From Flaccisagitta enflata (Eukaryota > Chaetognatha > Sagittoidea > Aphragmophora): a stretch of 64,000 bases of DNA. The DNA lies in the NCBI GenBank assembly GCA_965153355.1, contig OZ231126.1:74090001-74154000 (forward strand), read 5' to 3'. Below the pieces are notes generated by a model. The model was not told where the DNA came from. It made no database searches and worked only from the letters and a program-made list of their open reading frames with translations. This document shows, piece by piece, positions 1-46,198 of this stretch; the stretch's first letter is position 1, and each line of letters starts with the position of its first letter. A program made the position numbers and the translations under genes.

Positions 1-176
1 GGTATTGCTTGGGTATGGCTCAGGTATTGCTAGGGAATTGCTTGGGTATGCCCAGGTATTACTTTGATATTGCTTTGGTATCGCTCGGGTATGCTTGGGT
101 ATGCTGGGGTATGCTTGGGTATTGCTTGGGTATTGCTAGGGTATTTCTTGGGTATGCTTGGGTATTGCTCGGGTAT
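1..176. repeat. 11-bp minisatellite
   Basis: About 15 imperfect copies of GGTATTGCTTG, cut by the window edge. The overlapping open frames are translations of the repeat. Confidence 0.9.
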
Positions 177-424
177 CAATATCACATTTTTCTATTACAG
201 ATTACCAGGTGTAACACGTACGCCTGGTAGATCTGAACGAATGAATTCTTGGACGGACGGACAGACAGACCAACTGATGGACTGACATTTCCCTTGACAT
301 GGCGCACAAGCAAGAAAAGACATTCCAGCTGTAGTCATTTTACGGCAAAGTATGGTTGCTTTTCTTCTTTCAAAGATCATGGCACTGGTATACTAGAAAA
401 ATTTCATGATTCGTGAAATGCGCA

Positions 425-1236
425 ACACTAACAATGGCCAAAAAAAAACCGGACACTGCTTATTTCTATCATAACTTGGTGCTGCTTTTGAAAAAATACA
501 TAAAATCTATGACCATTCTAAAGAGCTTCGAAAAATCTTCTATTTGAGTCGTTGAACGAAATTCTAACTTAACAAGGCCGGATACACGGCTACCCTAGTC
601 GCGTGCGGGTGGGCAGGAGCAGTGCTGGAGGTCACTAGGGCATCTAGGCAGGAGCTGCATACTCAAAAAACTCAAAAATGCCGAAAGAGTAAAAAGGGGA
701 CCAACCGACCGACCGACCAACGGACCGACAAAGCGGGGTGTAGAGTCGCGTAGCACGCGACTAAAAACTCTAGAAGTTATGTTAATTTGAAAAAAAAGTA
801 TCAAATTGAAATCTGCCAGATATGACGTTTTTTTTGAATTTTTGAATTCATGGACTAAATGTTTTTATTTGATTACCATTTCTAAACGGATTGACTCAAA
901 AATGTCTGCTTGGCGCCATTTTGAAGATAATGAGTTGTATTTTCATTTTCTCTTAAATTTTTCTTAGTTTCCTTTTGTCAGATATGTTTTATATGCTTTT
1001 AAAGACAGAATTACGAGTACAGAATTCCTTCTATTGACAGATTATGGGGATGCTCACTTCAAACTGTTGCCATTTCTAAACAATTTGAGCTAAAACTTTC
1101 TGCTTGGTCTAGATTTGAAGAACTTTTGAAGATTTTTAAAACAGTCACTGATTTTTTGTATTTTTATGAGACGGAGCCGGTCAAAGGCATCAAAAACCGC
1201 CATGTCCGGATTTTTTTTTTTTGGCCACTGTTAAGT
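425..1236. mobile_element. Foldback element carrying a nested dispersed element
   Basis: The ends ACTAACAATGGCCAAAAA and TTTTTGGCCACTGTTAAGT are inverted. A second inserted element occupies 571-767. No coding capacity seen. Confidence 0.7.
571..767 (+). mobile_element. Hairpin-ended dispersed element, GTCGCG subfamily
   Basis: Head AACAAGGCCGGATACACGGC, arm AGTCGCGTGC, core (GACC)n, then tail AGTCGCGTAGCACGCGACT plus AAAAA. Non-coding. Confidence 0.85.
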
Positions 1237-1315
1237 ATCATACAAAGAATCTTTGAAATTATCTTTTAACCAAATCAACTAGTAAGATGAGTCTAAACAA
1301 ACATTCAACGGATAC

Positions 1316-1484
1316 TTTTTAGTTGCGGACACGCAATTCTATAAGAGGCTTTGTCCGTCCGTCGGTCGGTCGGTTGGTTGGTTGGTTGGTTGGTCCGTCA
1401 CGCTCGAGTTGAAAAGTGGGAAAACGCGCATTTCCGCCCCTGCCCACCCGTCCGCAACTGGTGGCCGTGTAACCGGCCTTGTTT
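1316..1484 (-). mobile_element. Hairpin-ended dispersed element, GTTGCG subfamily
   Basis: Reverse copy: TTTTTAGTTGCGGACACGCA, a (GTCG/GGTT)n core, CCCACCCGTCCGCAACT, GGCCTTGTTT. Confidence 0.85.
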
Positions 1485-1900
1485 CTGTATGTTATATGTT
1501 TCCACTTGTATTAAATAGAAGTCTAAATAATATTTTATTCCACTTTGATCTTACTGTTAGGCCTTGAAAATTTATTTATCAGAATGTTTGGTTAAGATAA
1601 TTTACATGGTCTTTTTTCCTTTTTCCTTTTTTTCTTTGCCCTCTTTTGATTGTGCTTCCATTTCTTGCGTTTCTTTGTTTAAAATTCAAGATTAAAAAAT
1701 GATGCGCTCTTCTCCAGCTCCATTGCCTCCTGATCAAGGCTTCTAATAATGTCTTTTGGGCAGCGGCCCAAAGGACCGATGTCTGAAGCCTGAAAAAAAA
1801 GTGAAACAAGCGCTCTCAAACCTAAGATAACTCTTCCAGGCCTAGAACTAACCTTCTCAAATATGAAACCAACCCTGTTATCTTTGCTTAGGGATAAGAA

Positions 1901-1976
1901 AATTTGCATTTTCAAAAACATGGCCTTTTTCTTTGGACTTTTTAGAACAGGGCCATGTTTTTGAAAATGCAAAATT
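1901..1976. repeat. Short perfect-arm hairpin
   Basis: Arms of about 25 bases (1901-1925, 1951-1976; TTGCATTTTCAAAAACATGG and its complement) around a 25-base loop. Confidence 0.85.
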
Positions 1977-2024
1977 TTACATCTAAAAGTAGTGTCCCAT
2001 TGAAAATGTATTTCTAAAGACTAA

Positions 2025-3025
2025 GATGTTGTAAAAGAGTACAAATACCTTGGAGTTACTGTCGTTGGAGGTGATACGATTACTTTTTCTACACTAAGAT
2101 CTCTTATGTAATTTAGATGTTCTGCAAACACGATTTTGAATGCACCAACTACCTCGTCGGAAATGGTTTCAATGAAATTGCTACCACGCGAATCAATAAA
2201 AAAGACGCAGTCTTAAATGACCATTTTAGCCATTTTGTCATTGATTTCAAATTAAATGCTTTGCACCATTGAAAAGCCCAGCTTTTAAGCTTTCAGGATC
2301 AAAAAGAAAAAGTTCTTAATCTTTAGGCGTTTAGGCGTGGTAAAAAAAAAGAGTAAAAACAGTCAAAAATCGTTTTCACAATTCTAGAAGAGGAAAAAAT
2401 TCAAGATAACTAGTGTTTCACTTTCATGAGCTGTAACTTTTTAACCATTTGAGATACAGACTTGGGATTGGTCTAGAATGAAAGAAAATTCAAAAATCTT
2501 CAAAATTACTTGGACTGAAAAATGATCAAAAACTTTTTGCAAGCCTTATCATTGGATATTCGAAATGACAAACATTTTTTTCAATAATTGAATATTTGTC
2601 ATGTGCTCCAAATAGTGGTTGACTTTGAAAGGCTCTATCTTTTAAACGGTTTGAGATACAGACCTAAGATTGGTCTAGATTGAAAAAAAATTCAGAAATC
2701 TTCAAAATTGCTTGAATAAAAATTTTTTTTAATAATTTTTTTTGTCCTCTTTGTCTATAAATGAAGAGGTGCGTCTTTTTTTTTGATTCGCGTGGTATAT
2801 ACAGTATGCGTTCCCAATCTTACTTATGCATGTGAGTCTCTCAACTACACTAATGCACAATTTCAACCTATGAATGTTGCAATTAACGATTGTCTCCGGA
2901 AGATCTTTGGTTATAATCGGTGGGAAAGTGTTCGATACCTGAGAGAAACGCTTGGCTATCCCTCTCTGACAGAAATTTTTTCACTTGAGATTGCGCACGT
3001 TTTACAATCGAATGCATTTTCTTAA
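2025..3025 (+). pseudogene. Decayed LINE reverse-transcriptase fragment
   Basis: Two pieces, 2025-2183 and 2798-3025, read in one frame once the inserted MITE is ignored. The first has VKEYKYLGVTV; the second has CVPNLTYACES, CLRKIFGYNRW and LRETLGYPSL, the end of a non-LTR retrotransposon polymerase. An in-frame TAA at 2109 and the missing 5' part show it is dead. A/T-rich sequence to about 3205 may be its 3' end. Confidence 0.8.
2184..2795. mobile_element. TA-flanked MITE inside the LINE fragment
   Basis: Terminal inverted repeats CCACGCGAATCAA and TTGATTCGCGTGG, each followed inward by an A or T run and GACGC/GCGTC. TA target duplication at 2182-2183 and 2796-2797. No transposase; probably mobilised by a Tc1/mariner-like enzyme. 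Confidence 0.85.
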
Positions 3026-3594
3026 AAACGCAACACTTACTCTCCTCAATTCGTTTTCTTTCGACAAAGAGTAATTTTTTACCTTTTTCTTTCTTTTTTT
3101 CTGTGTTTTTTTTATCCTATTTTAATCTAGAATCGCTGTGTTGTGTGTATGTATACTCGTATGTATACTGTCTTCGTGACGAATAAAAGATCATTATAAT
3201 GTCACTCAACAGCTGTTTGAAATTTTTTTAAAAAGAAATATACATGTTTTGTCAAATAACTTTTATCTTTAAACAATTAATAATTTCTAATGGTTACTCT
3301 TTTTCTAGTACATTTAGAGTAATCAGAAGTGTAAAAAAAAAAATATAGGTTTTGATATCAATAAGAGTAACTGTCTGAAATACTTCATAGAGACTGAAAA
3401 TCAAATTCCATCGTCGTTTGCACTGTGACTTACTATATTATAGCTCCCTCTTAAATTTTCAGATTCTTAACTGTATATTTTTTAAGATTAAACAAAAGTC
3501 TTCATATCTGTATATAAATACCAATCCATGGGTTATGGATAATTATTTCTTTAACCAAAAAGTTAGGGGTTATCGCCTAAGACTGGATTTGCAT

Positions 3595-4530
3595 GTACCC
3601 TGCTTTCAAAAGCAACTGCAACCAGCAAAACCTTTACTGTGCCCAAAGTATTCACATTTGGGTATCCAGATTGGTTTTGTCTAAAAGCACATGACCTACC
3701 ATTTATTTATGCAAAATTTCATAGCAGTAGCTCCAGTAGTTTGGCTTCCACATAATTTTGAGTAGAAATGTAGTAAGCCCCATGAGAGGCTCCTCAAAAA
3801 ATTTGATTGAATTACCCCATTACTTAAAAATGATTTCATTTCTTTAAGAATCAAGTGAAAATAGCCAGATTGGTCTTTAAACATGGATAATGGTCTTCTT
3901 TTATGTATCTCAAGAAAAAACAATCAAAACAGTAATATTCATGTTTTTTCATGTAGCAAATTTGATTTTTCCTCTGATTTTTTAAAGTCTGAAAAGGTTT
4001 TTAATCCCATCAAATGTCATAAAAAGCCCCAATTTTGTCAAAAATCATGAAAAATCATAACTGATGCAAAACAGGGGTCATTTGATTTCCATTTATAACC
4101 AACATGGTCATTTTAGCTCAATTTTTTTAAACAAGGCCGGATACACGGCCATCAGTTGCGGACGGGTGGGCAGGGGCGGAAATACGCGTTTTTCCACTTT
4201 TCGACTCGTTGACACCGACGGACCGACGGACGGACGGACGGATGGACGGACAAAGGCTCTTATAGAGTTGCGTGTCCGCAACTAAAAATAACAACCGTTT
4301 ATTGACGCAGATATCTGTAAAAATGCCATTCTTAAGTAAAACTTCATCAAATTTCACCATATTTAAAATTATGTGGAAGCTTAACTACTAGAGCCACTGC
4401 TTTGAAATTTTGCATGAATAAATGGTAGGTAATTTGCTTTTAGACAAAACCAATCTGAATATCCAGATGTGATTACTTTTGGCACAATAAACATTTTGCT
4501 GGTTGCAGTTGCTTTTGAAAACAGGGTATA
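3595..4530. mobile_element. Foldback element with nested insertion
   Basis: Arms of about 180 bases (around 3595-3775 and 4360-4530) are inverted copies. The loop holds the dispersed element at 4129-4288. Confidence 0.7.
4129..4288 (+). mobile_element. Hairpin-ended dispersed element, GTTGCG subfamily
   Basis: Complete: ACAAGGCCGGATACACGGCC, AGTTGCGGACGGGTGGGCAG, a GGAC repeat, AGAGTTGCGTGTCCGCAACT, AAAAA. Confidence 0.9.
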
Positions 4531-4559
4531 TGAGTGGAAGCATATACTGTGCAGAGATC

Positions 4560-5770
4560 AAGTTCCTTTTGCAGTTTAGTTGACAATTATTTTGTAACTA
4601 TATTTCCAACTTTTTGTTGCACATATCATTCATGAATGTCCGACCTTTTTTTTTTCTTGCTTTGCCTAAACATCCAAAATCTTTTTGATCATGCGGCCCA
4701 AGCCTGTTGGTCCGTCCGTCTGTCAGCCAAAATAGTAATGAACATTGATGTCCCAAACGCAAGGGACTTGCTTTTTATCGTATATTGTTTCCATCACGCG
4801 ATTTCTTTTCGGTTGAAAAGACGTAAGTCGTAAAAATGAAATCTAATTAAAAATCGACGATCCAAGATTTAACCTCTGGCCTCCGTCATGCAAATGATGT
4901 TTCATTTCCCTCAGTAAGGAGATCGAGAGTGTAGAGATAATCGTAATCCGATGATCTTAATATTAGGTAAAACTATCTTGCATACATGGAACTGTTGAGC
5001 AAAAGTTCTTTTGATGTAGATTTGACACGGAAACTTATCAATCATCGAACTTGTTTGGTTAGTGTTGAGATCCATACCAGTAATGGCGGCTATCGCCGTG
5101 AGGAAAAAAGTCATAAACATTGGTCAGTTTTCAATATGCTTATACATTCAGTCACTGAATTTTTTTTTTTTTTTGGTTAGGTCAAATCAATTGTATTTAT
5201 TGATTGCACTGAAAATCAGAGAAAAATAGGACTGAACCAAATGAGCTAGATGAGCTAAAATATAGAAAATAATTCAACCAGTCAACCAGCTTTGCTCACG
5301 GACTTTCTTATATTTGCATGCTTAAATCAAAACATTAATTTATTTATCCTATTTAAAATCAGAGAAAAAGAGCAAGCTAAATGAGCTAGAACATCAGTGT
5401 AGGACAAGGGACATCCATACCAGGCCGTCAATGGACGGCCCTGTATGTCGGGCTGGAAATTCTGTCGGGCTGAGAATCTAGTAAAAAGATTGATAAGAAG
5501 GAAAGGGAAAAGAGAAAAAAAGTAGAAAAAGATGAGAAAAAAAGAGAAAAATAAAAAAATTTAAAAAACGAGTTGTTTTAGGTTTCAAAGAGCTAGCTTG
5601 AGCATAAAAAGCTTAATTATTGTTGCAAAAAAGCTTAGTAAAGAGTGAAAAACATAGGTTTATCATGTCGGGCTTGAAGTTGCTGTCGGGCTTGAAAATG
5701 GCTTGGATGTCCCAGAGCTTGTTGCTCCCCTACACCGATGAGCTAGAATATTTAAAAACGCCCTCACAGA
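4560..5770. other. A/T-rich sequence without recognisable gene
   Basis: Short open frames only. From about 5270 it contains diverged copies of the 139-bp repeat that follows. Confidence 0.6.
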
Positions 5771-6075
5771 TGAGCAGCTCTACTCACTGACATGTTTTTT
5801 TTATTTGCTTGATAAAAATATTCATTCATTTATCATATTTGAAATCAGAAAAAATAGACTGAGCTAAGTTAGCTAAATGAGCTAGAATACTCAAAAACGC
5901 CCTCACAGATGAGCAGCTCTACTCACTGACATGTTTTTTTTATTTGCTTGATAAAAATATTCATTCATTTATCATATTTGAAATCAGAAAAAATAGACTG
6001 AACTAAGTTAGTTAAATGAGCTAGAATACTCAAAAACGCCCTCACAGATGAGCAGCTGTGCTCATAAACATGTTT
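5740..6075. repeat. 139-bp tandem repeat
   Basis: Two and a half near-identical copies starting with CTAGAATAC(T)CAAAAACGCC and containing CTCACAGATGAGCAGCT. Confidence 0.85.
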
Positions 6076-6079
6076 TCTT

Positions 6080-6900
6080 GAATTTGCATGCTCAAGTAAA
6101 CATAAATACACTCTTTTATTGATCCTACAAAAAATCAAAAATAAACAAAAAAAATTCCATTCGAATCTTTCGTAAATAAATCATAGCGCAAAAAATATTT
6201 GGTGTAGAGCATTCTGCTTGGCGCCAAATGAGAGAAAATTATCAAATTCACTTACTCTATCAATTTCATTGGAGGGCTCATTTGGTCAGTTGGTCAATTT
6301 TCGCATAAGAAAATGGAAACCCTGTTTCTCTCGAATATGTCAAAAAGACTGACTTTGACTTTTTTCCCCGATCAAGCACGGGATTTTTCATTTGTAGACT
6401 GTTGGATTGATATCTATAGATGTATTAGATTTACATTCTGTGTAATCTTTTCGGTGAAGGCAAGAGTTATCTATTTCTCCACTAAACTAACCAGGCAGTC
6501 GATTAATCACTGCACTGATTTACAACTAGAAATTTCACCTATATTCGCTGTCTTACCCAGATTGACCAATTTCAACATTTGAGAGAAATATGCATGTAAT
6601 CATTGGTTCATTGGCAATTGTGTAAAAATAAGTGAGTTAAAAAGTGTGGCAAATCATTAAATACAACACAAATACACAACACAATTTGCATGCGCGCGAT
6701 AATCATGGATAAATTGGTACACAAATCATATAGTAAATGTAGATATAGATGGAGCATTTTGCAAAGAATTCAAAATCAAAAGAACATAGCGAACATTACA
6801 TCAAAATGAAGCCAAAAAGAGATTAAGCAGAGTAAGAGCAGACAAGTGAATGAAGAGAAAGACAAAGAGAACAACGAATAAATGAACGCCTCAGCAAGGA
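6080..6900. other. A/T-rich sequence without recognisable gene
   Basis: Only an 89-residue open frame (6313-6582) with no motif and no splice partners; I see no gene. Confidence 0.55.
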
Positions 6901-6919
6901 TAAACATTTTTTTTATTGG

Positions 6920-7245
6920 AAAAAAGTTGAGTTACATAATTCGACATTTGAAACGTGGGGGAGAAACAAATTTTTCCATTTTTGGTTCGAAGTAATTTTA
7001 GCAAGTTGAGCCATTTTGGGGCTGGGAGTAAACATTTTTCGATATTCACTGTTAAGAAAGGGCTTATTTTTGTCTTTCAAATGGCGCCAGCCAGAAGTCT
7101 TTGCGATGGCGTTATGAATTTTTGAATCTTTTTTAATTTTTTTGCATTTTTGAAAAATTAATATTTTTCATTGATCCCAATTTTCAGCCTTATGTAACAA
7201 TAGGGAAAAGTATTGATGTTACGCAAATGGACTCCAACTTACATG
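6920..7245. repeat. Dispersed repeat, inverted copy at 27.86-28.20 kb
   Basis: About 330 bases that recur in reverse orientation at 27857-28200 (shared blocks such as GGCGCCA, TTTTTGAATCTTTTTTAATT and the TTACGCAAAT region). Confidence 0.75.
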
Positions 7246-7264
7246 ACGCTAGCTTTGATGTTTT

Positions 7265-7348
7265 AATCTGCTTGAAAGAGAGAAAGAGCGAGCAAGAGAG
7301 AGAGAGATAGAGAGAAAGAGAGAGAGAGAGACAGAGTGACAGACAGAC

Positions 7349-7379
<31 letters not shown>

Positions 7380-7530
7380 TACAGCAGGAGCCATATTTGG
7401 GGTCACCAGAGCATTTCGGCAGGAGCAGTACGGTCAAAGAATAAAGAAACATAAAAATAAGTAAAGTGTGACCAACCGACCAACCGACAGACAAAGCGGG
7501 GTGTAGAGTCGCGTAGCATGCGACTAAAAT
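7265..7530. repeat. GA/CAGA microsatellite joined to a dispersed-element tail
   Basis: A (GA)n and (CAGA)n tract runs into a truncated hairpin-ended element (7390-7530) ending AGTCGCGTAGCATGCGACT. Confidence 0.75.
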
Positions 7531-8585
7531 GACCTATTCCAGGACGTCAGAGGCTAAATAACAGAAGAAAAAAAGGAAAAAATCAAAGAGAGAAAAAGAG
7601 ACACACGCGCGCAAATAGAGAGAGAAGGAGAAAAAGAGAGAGAGAGAAAGAGAGAGAACAAGTCATCCAAGGATTGCACATGGTCAGCGGTACCCGATGC
7701 CCTGCTTGGAGTGATTGGCTAAAGAAGTGGAGTGAGAGCTGGGCAGCGGCCCCAAAGGGCCAATGTCCTGTAGGACACAGGGGTAAATTTTCATACGTCC
7801 TGAGAGGGCATATTTGAGGCTTTAGTAGCAATTTCCTATGATATTCAATAGGAATTTTGCATTTTTTTCAATTTCTTGTCAATTTGCCATGTTATTCAAT
7901 GGGAATTTTACATTTTTCTTAGTTTTCATCAATTTTCCATGTTATTCAATGAGATACATGCATTTTTTTGCTTTTTTGTAAATTTTTCATGTTATTCACT
8001 GGGAAGTTTGCATTTTGACAATTTCCCATGTTAACCGATGGGAATTTGAGGCTTGGAAAGCTTTGAGGGGGGCAGGGAAAGACGGAATAACGAAAAAAGA
8101 CAAGCAGTCAACCAGACGTCATGAGATACATACACAAAAGAATATGCACAGAAAAAAAACTCCCATTTAAGACTTTTTTCCGGTAGGCGAGAGCTGCCTT
8201 TATTGGTACTATATTGTTTTTGCCAAAACAACAGGCCTGTATATAATTGAGTTTCTCCCCCCCCCCCCCCCGACAGGGTTTTGAGATAGGGAAGGGAAAG
8301 GAAGGGGGAAAAAAGCGAAAAAAAGAAAATGTAACTTTTGGCAGTACCAAAAAGAAAATATAACTTTTGGCAGTACCAAATCATAAAACTTATTAAGCAA
8401 AACACAATTTAACACTATTTAAACCTTAAATACACTGTTTTACTGCTTTATTGGGAAGAAAATCATAGATTTTGTTACGTGACGCGATGCATCGCGGGGA
8501 AGAAAATCAAAGGCAGGGGGGGGAAAAATCAAAAGCCACTCAATTATATACACCCCTGCAAAACAAAAAAGTCCAGCGTTGCGCT

Positions 8586-8848
8586 TTATATAAAAGTCGT
8601 AATGAATTTATTATTGCGATACGGTTCATTCATGTTTTCTATCTTAGTGACAGTGTCAAAAATGGTCGGAGTTTCTTGACGGTCGTGAATTCTCTTCAGA
8701 TTATGAGAACCCTGATTTTGGTTGACGTCCATGACGAAGTGATGATCTTTTGTGCTCCCATTGAGGATCGATGGAATATTCGTAACTGCGGGTTCCGATA
8801 CGACCGTTGTGAGGTCGTCGTCGCCACTTTCGTTTCCCTCGTTTCCAA
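8586..8848 (-). CDS. Membrane-protein gene exon 3 (C-terminal tail)
   Basis: Acceptor CTTTAACCATTAG, phase 1 in; 86 residues then TAA. A possible AATAAA signal lies about 135 bases past the stop (minus strand, 8452-8447), inside a dispersed repeat. Confidence 0.8.
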
Positions 8849-10011
8849 CTAATGGTTAAAGGGTCATGGTTAAATAGACTTAAAAAAAAACTCAAATGCT
8901 CAACTACAGACAGTTTTTTGTTTCGTTTTGTTTTACTTGATTGACTTCTTTTTATGAGTTTTTCACACATGCACATTGTTCCACTTGTCATGTAGATAAG
9001 GACGTTTTGTTTTTATTTATGTCAGTCTCGTCTCTAGGAGGAAGAACAAGACAACAACTTCCTTCCTCGATTTTTCATATGTCTTCAATGTTAAAGCATG
9101 TAGTTTCCTTACAATTGAGCATAACTTATTGTTTAGTCTTTAGATGACCAAATCGAAGAAAAAAAAAGCGGCGGCTTATGAATTCCGGTATGCTTCGGTT
9201 GGGTTTCGGTAGTATCACAATTCCAATCAAGCTGGTTAGCCTCATTCATCACTCACCGAGCTGTTCTTGGCTTGAATTTCCATCACCCTCTGCCTCCTGT
9301 CGAAGTCGGTCGGGAATTCTTTTGATCAATTGTTTTCTGCTTCTCCTTTTGAGAACGATGCAGCGACAAATGCACACAGCGGCGGTGAAAAGAAGCAAAA
9401 GACCAACCACGGAACAAAATAAGATTACCCAAGACGAGTGCGTAAGTTTTTCAGACTCCTGCAAAATTGAAAATGTTCAGACAGCGATGGCTCACAACTT
9501 CACAAGTAGATGAATAACGGAAAGATTGCAAGTACACTGTAACAGTAGACAGACAGCTGTCGACACTAGACAGTAGACAGACAAATAGACAGATAGATTG
9601 AACGTTTGTTAGAATGATAAAAAGATAAATTGAAAGATAGATGGGTAGATAGATTATCATTCCCGATCACGATGTGAGACCTAAGTTAACAAGGCCAAGT
9701 AGGCCAATAAGGTGCGACGTGTGGATCGTCGAAAAAATGCGTTACCCAACCGACCGACCGACCGACCGACCGACCAACGGACACAGCCAGTTATAGAGGT
9801 GCTTTGTCGCACCTAAAAAGAAACAACCGTGACTCTTATCCATTGGTAGAGAAACAGTATCTTGTCCTTATTGATAGGCCAATTGATTGTCTTGGATACT
9901 TACCCACTTTTTGAATTCGTTAAGTAATTTGGTTTTCTCATATTCTTCATTTAATCTGATCATTTTTTCTTTGATCGTGTCCATGTGTAGATCGTTGTAA
10001 GATTGACCCAT
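8586..10011 (-). CDS. Single-pass membrane protein of unknown function (whole gene, 3 exons)
   Basis: Spliced gene ATG 10011 to TAA 8586; exons 108 + 202 + 263 bases, 190 residues, phases consistent (0, then 1). Exon 1 encodes a charged, helical N-terminus (MGQSYNDLHMDTIKEKMIRL). Exon 2 carries one hydrophobic helix, WVILFCSVVGLLLLFTAAVC, followed by RCIVLKRRSRKQLIKR; the positive cluster argues that the C-terminus is cytosolic. Exon 3 is an acidic to polar tail ending NNKFITTFI. There is no cleavable signal peptide, so the helix probably acts as a signal anchor. I do not recognise a family. It lies about 1.1 kb beyond the stop of the SH3 gene on the same strand. Confidence 0.8.
9257..9458 (-). 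CDS. Membrane-protein gene exon 2 (transmembrane helix)
   Basis: Acceptor TTTCAATTTTGCAG, strong donor CTCG|GTGAGT, phase 0 to 1. Contains the single membrane helix and the juxtamembrane basic cluster. Confidence 0.85.
9687..9819 (+). mobile_element. Hairpin-ended dispersed element, GTGCGAC subfamily
   Basis: AACAAGGCCAAGTAGGCC, AGGTGCGACG, (GACC)n, TATAGAGGTGC, then GTCGCACCTAAAAA. It lies in intron 1 of the small membrane-protein gene. Confidence 0.85.
9904..10011 (-). CDS. Membrane-protein gene exon 1
   Basis: Begins at ATG 10011; 36 residues; strong donor AAGTGG|GTAAGT, phase 0. Confidence 0.8.
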
Positions 10012-10495
10012 GTTGAAAATATGTCGATGTCTACTGGACGCTTTGTAAATTGGTCGAGTGACTTTTGATTACTGTGAATTTTTTCAGATTTTCAGATTGA
10101 GAGGATTGGCCAACTTCGGCAATCTAACACCTGATTGAGGCGCTAAGTTTCGATAACGTAATTTTTAGAGATAGAATGCGAGTTGTACAGTCTCAGGTGT
10201 AATTTAGCTACGCTGTTGTTGATTAAAGAAAGAAATGTTACACTAGTCTTAAACAATAACTTTGTAAACAGTTGCTATTAGTTGCTGCGCTTTGTCTGAT
10301 TATGCTGCGATTGTCAACGGTTGCCGTGGTTTCTATGCACTTCTATGGTGTCGCGGACGTTGACTCATAATGCTCGTCATGATTCATTCAGTTCATCGAA
10401 TCTTTATTGATCTCTTCTATGTTCCATCGAAATTTCCATGTTTTCTGATCCAAACTGGATCTAACTGGAAATCGCCGGTGCCATCGAACCTATTT

Positions 10496-10632
10496 AAAGT
10501 CATGGACTCGCGACTTTACAAAAGCGTTGTCCGTCTGTCAATCCTGTCCATCAGTCTGCTGGTCAAGCTTAAGTTCAGCCAAGCAGTGTAAGATACGCAT
10601 TAAGATACTGAGGTTGTGATTTTGAGAGTGTG

Positions 10633-10729
<97 letters not shown>

Positions 10730-10812
10730 ATGTTTGTTTTTTGTTTGTGCGTGTGTAGGGGGGGGGGGAGATGTCGTTTGCCTTTGCCCACCCGTCCACG
10801 TCGATGTAACCC
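10496..10812 (-). mobile_element. Dispersed element expanded by a (GT)n tract
   Basis: Tail-like sequence at 10505-10560 and a reverse head (CCCACCCGTCC) at 10785 flank a (GT)46 run at 10635-10726. Confidence 0.55.
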
Positions 10813-11106
10813 CGCGTTATTTGTCAGGGAAGACACGATCTATCGTGTATCGATCTCGAGCTAACTTTTAAATCGCTTCGCTTTCAACACCCCAATTTCG
10901 AACATGAAAACTGCAGCCAAGGAGATCGTGCATCATGACATCCAGCGGGCATGAAGTAGTTGGTACTGGTATGTAACTCGATTGTTATGCGAAAGGTTCT
11001 AATGTTAGATAGTTAGGGACCAGGCCGTCGTTCTCATGAACTAGTTTGAATAAATCGTTCTGAACGGCTACCGATGCAATGCTTCAGGCTAGTAATAATA
11101 ATGATT

Positions 11107-16122
<5,016 letters not shown>

Positions 16123-16159
16123 TAGTGAATTAGTTATAACTTAGTGTAGACCTGGGGAC

Positions 16160-16900
16160 AGCGTAACCACCGACTAACTAGATGCGGTCGCGCTTGAATG
16201 TTATAAAAAGTGAATTGTCATGATCATGGAAAGAATAAACAACGTGAGAAAAAAAAAAACAGAAGAAAAAGAATCACGAGCTTATGGAAAAGATGGCAGT
16301 CTGTACAGTTGTAAGATATTCAAGCTATCTTTGCTGGGGCTGCTTTAAAATTCTTTAGTCTCTTGATGCGGAGAATTTGTCATGCCATCTCTTAAAGGTT
16401 TTCCTGTAACTGTCGTTAATGTGACGCAAAAAAAAAAAAAAAAAAAAAAATCAGAGTAACACATGCGCCGGGTAGATCGAGCCAGTGTGTGACCGACCGA
16501 CAGACTGACCAAAATAGCCTTTTATTGACGTGCCTGGGCCTCAATGCAGCAACATGAGAAATAGTAATTCATCATAAAAGAAAGAGATGAAACAAAAATT
16601 GTAACTGTACCATGTCAAATGTAATTAAGTCGATTAAATGATCAAAAAATCGGGACAATCAATCTAAAACCTTCAGAGTGACTGACGATACAAAGATAAA
16701 CACTCAAAAATTAAGGATGAATGCTCTCTCATAGTATTGTGTCACAATTTGTGATTCACAGGGAGAAATACACGACATGGAATGAAATGGAGTTAAACTT
16801 AAAACTAGCGCTAAAATTGATTCCGACCTTCACCAAAATCAGGGAATAGTCAATTCATTTTTCTTAAATGTTAGTTTTAGTAAATAATTCGATTTAGGAT
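16160..16900. other. Region between exchanger and SH3 genes
   Basis: A/T-rich; holds a poly(A) run (about 16428-16450) and a degenerate dispersed-element tail (16455-16530). It should contain the exchanger 3' end and the SH3-gene promoter; I see no clear promoter motif. Confidence 0.5.
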
Positions 16901-16919
16901 AAAGGCTGACGCGAACGAT

Positions 16920-16920
<1 letters not shown>

Positions 16921-16997
<77 letters not shown>

Positions 16998-16999
16998 GC

Positions 17000-17035
<36 letters not shown>

Positions 17036-17055
17036 GGTGGTTGTTGTTGTTGTTT
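16921..17055. repeat. (TTG)n microsatellite in the exchanger 3' UTR
   Basis: About 44 near-perfect triplets starting 14 bases after the exchanger stop; (CAA)n on the gene strand. It reads as poly-Gln in one frame, but that frame is not the one favoured by splicing. Confidence 0.9.
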
Positions 17056-17068
17056 TATCGTGCTGAGG

Positions 17069-46198
<29,130 letters not shown>

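Noticed and set aside
571-767. Helitron-type ends for the dispersed family, because a hairpin precedes CTAA.
   Set aside because: In Helitrons the hairpin lies about 10 bases before CTRR; here the CT belongs to the hairpin arm itself, and the family shows a paired head arm.
8472-8852. Plus-strand 126-residue frame.
   Set aside because: It lies opposite the third exon of the small membrane-protein gene, which has matching splice phases on the minus strand.
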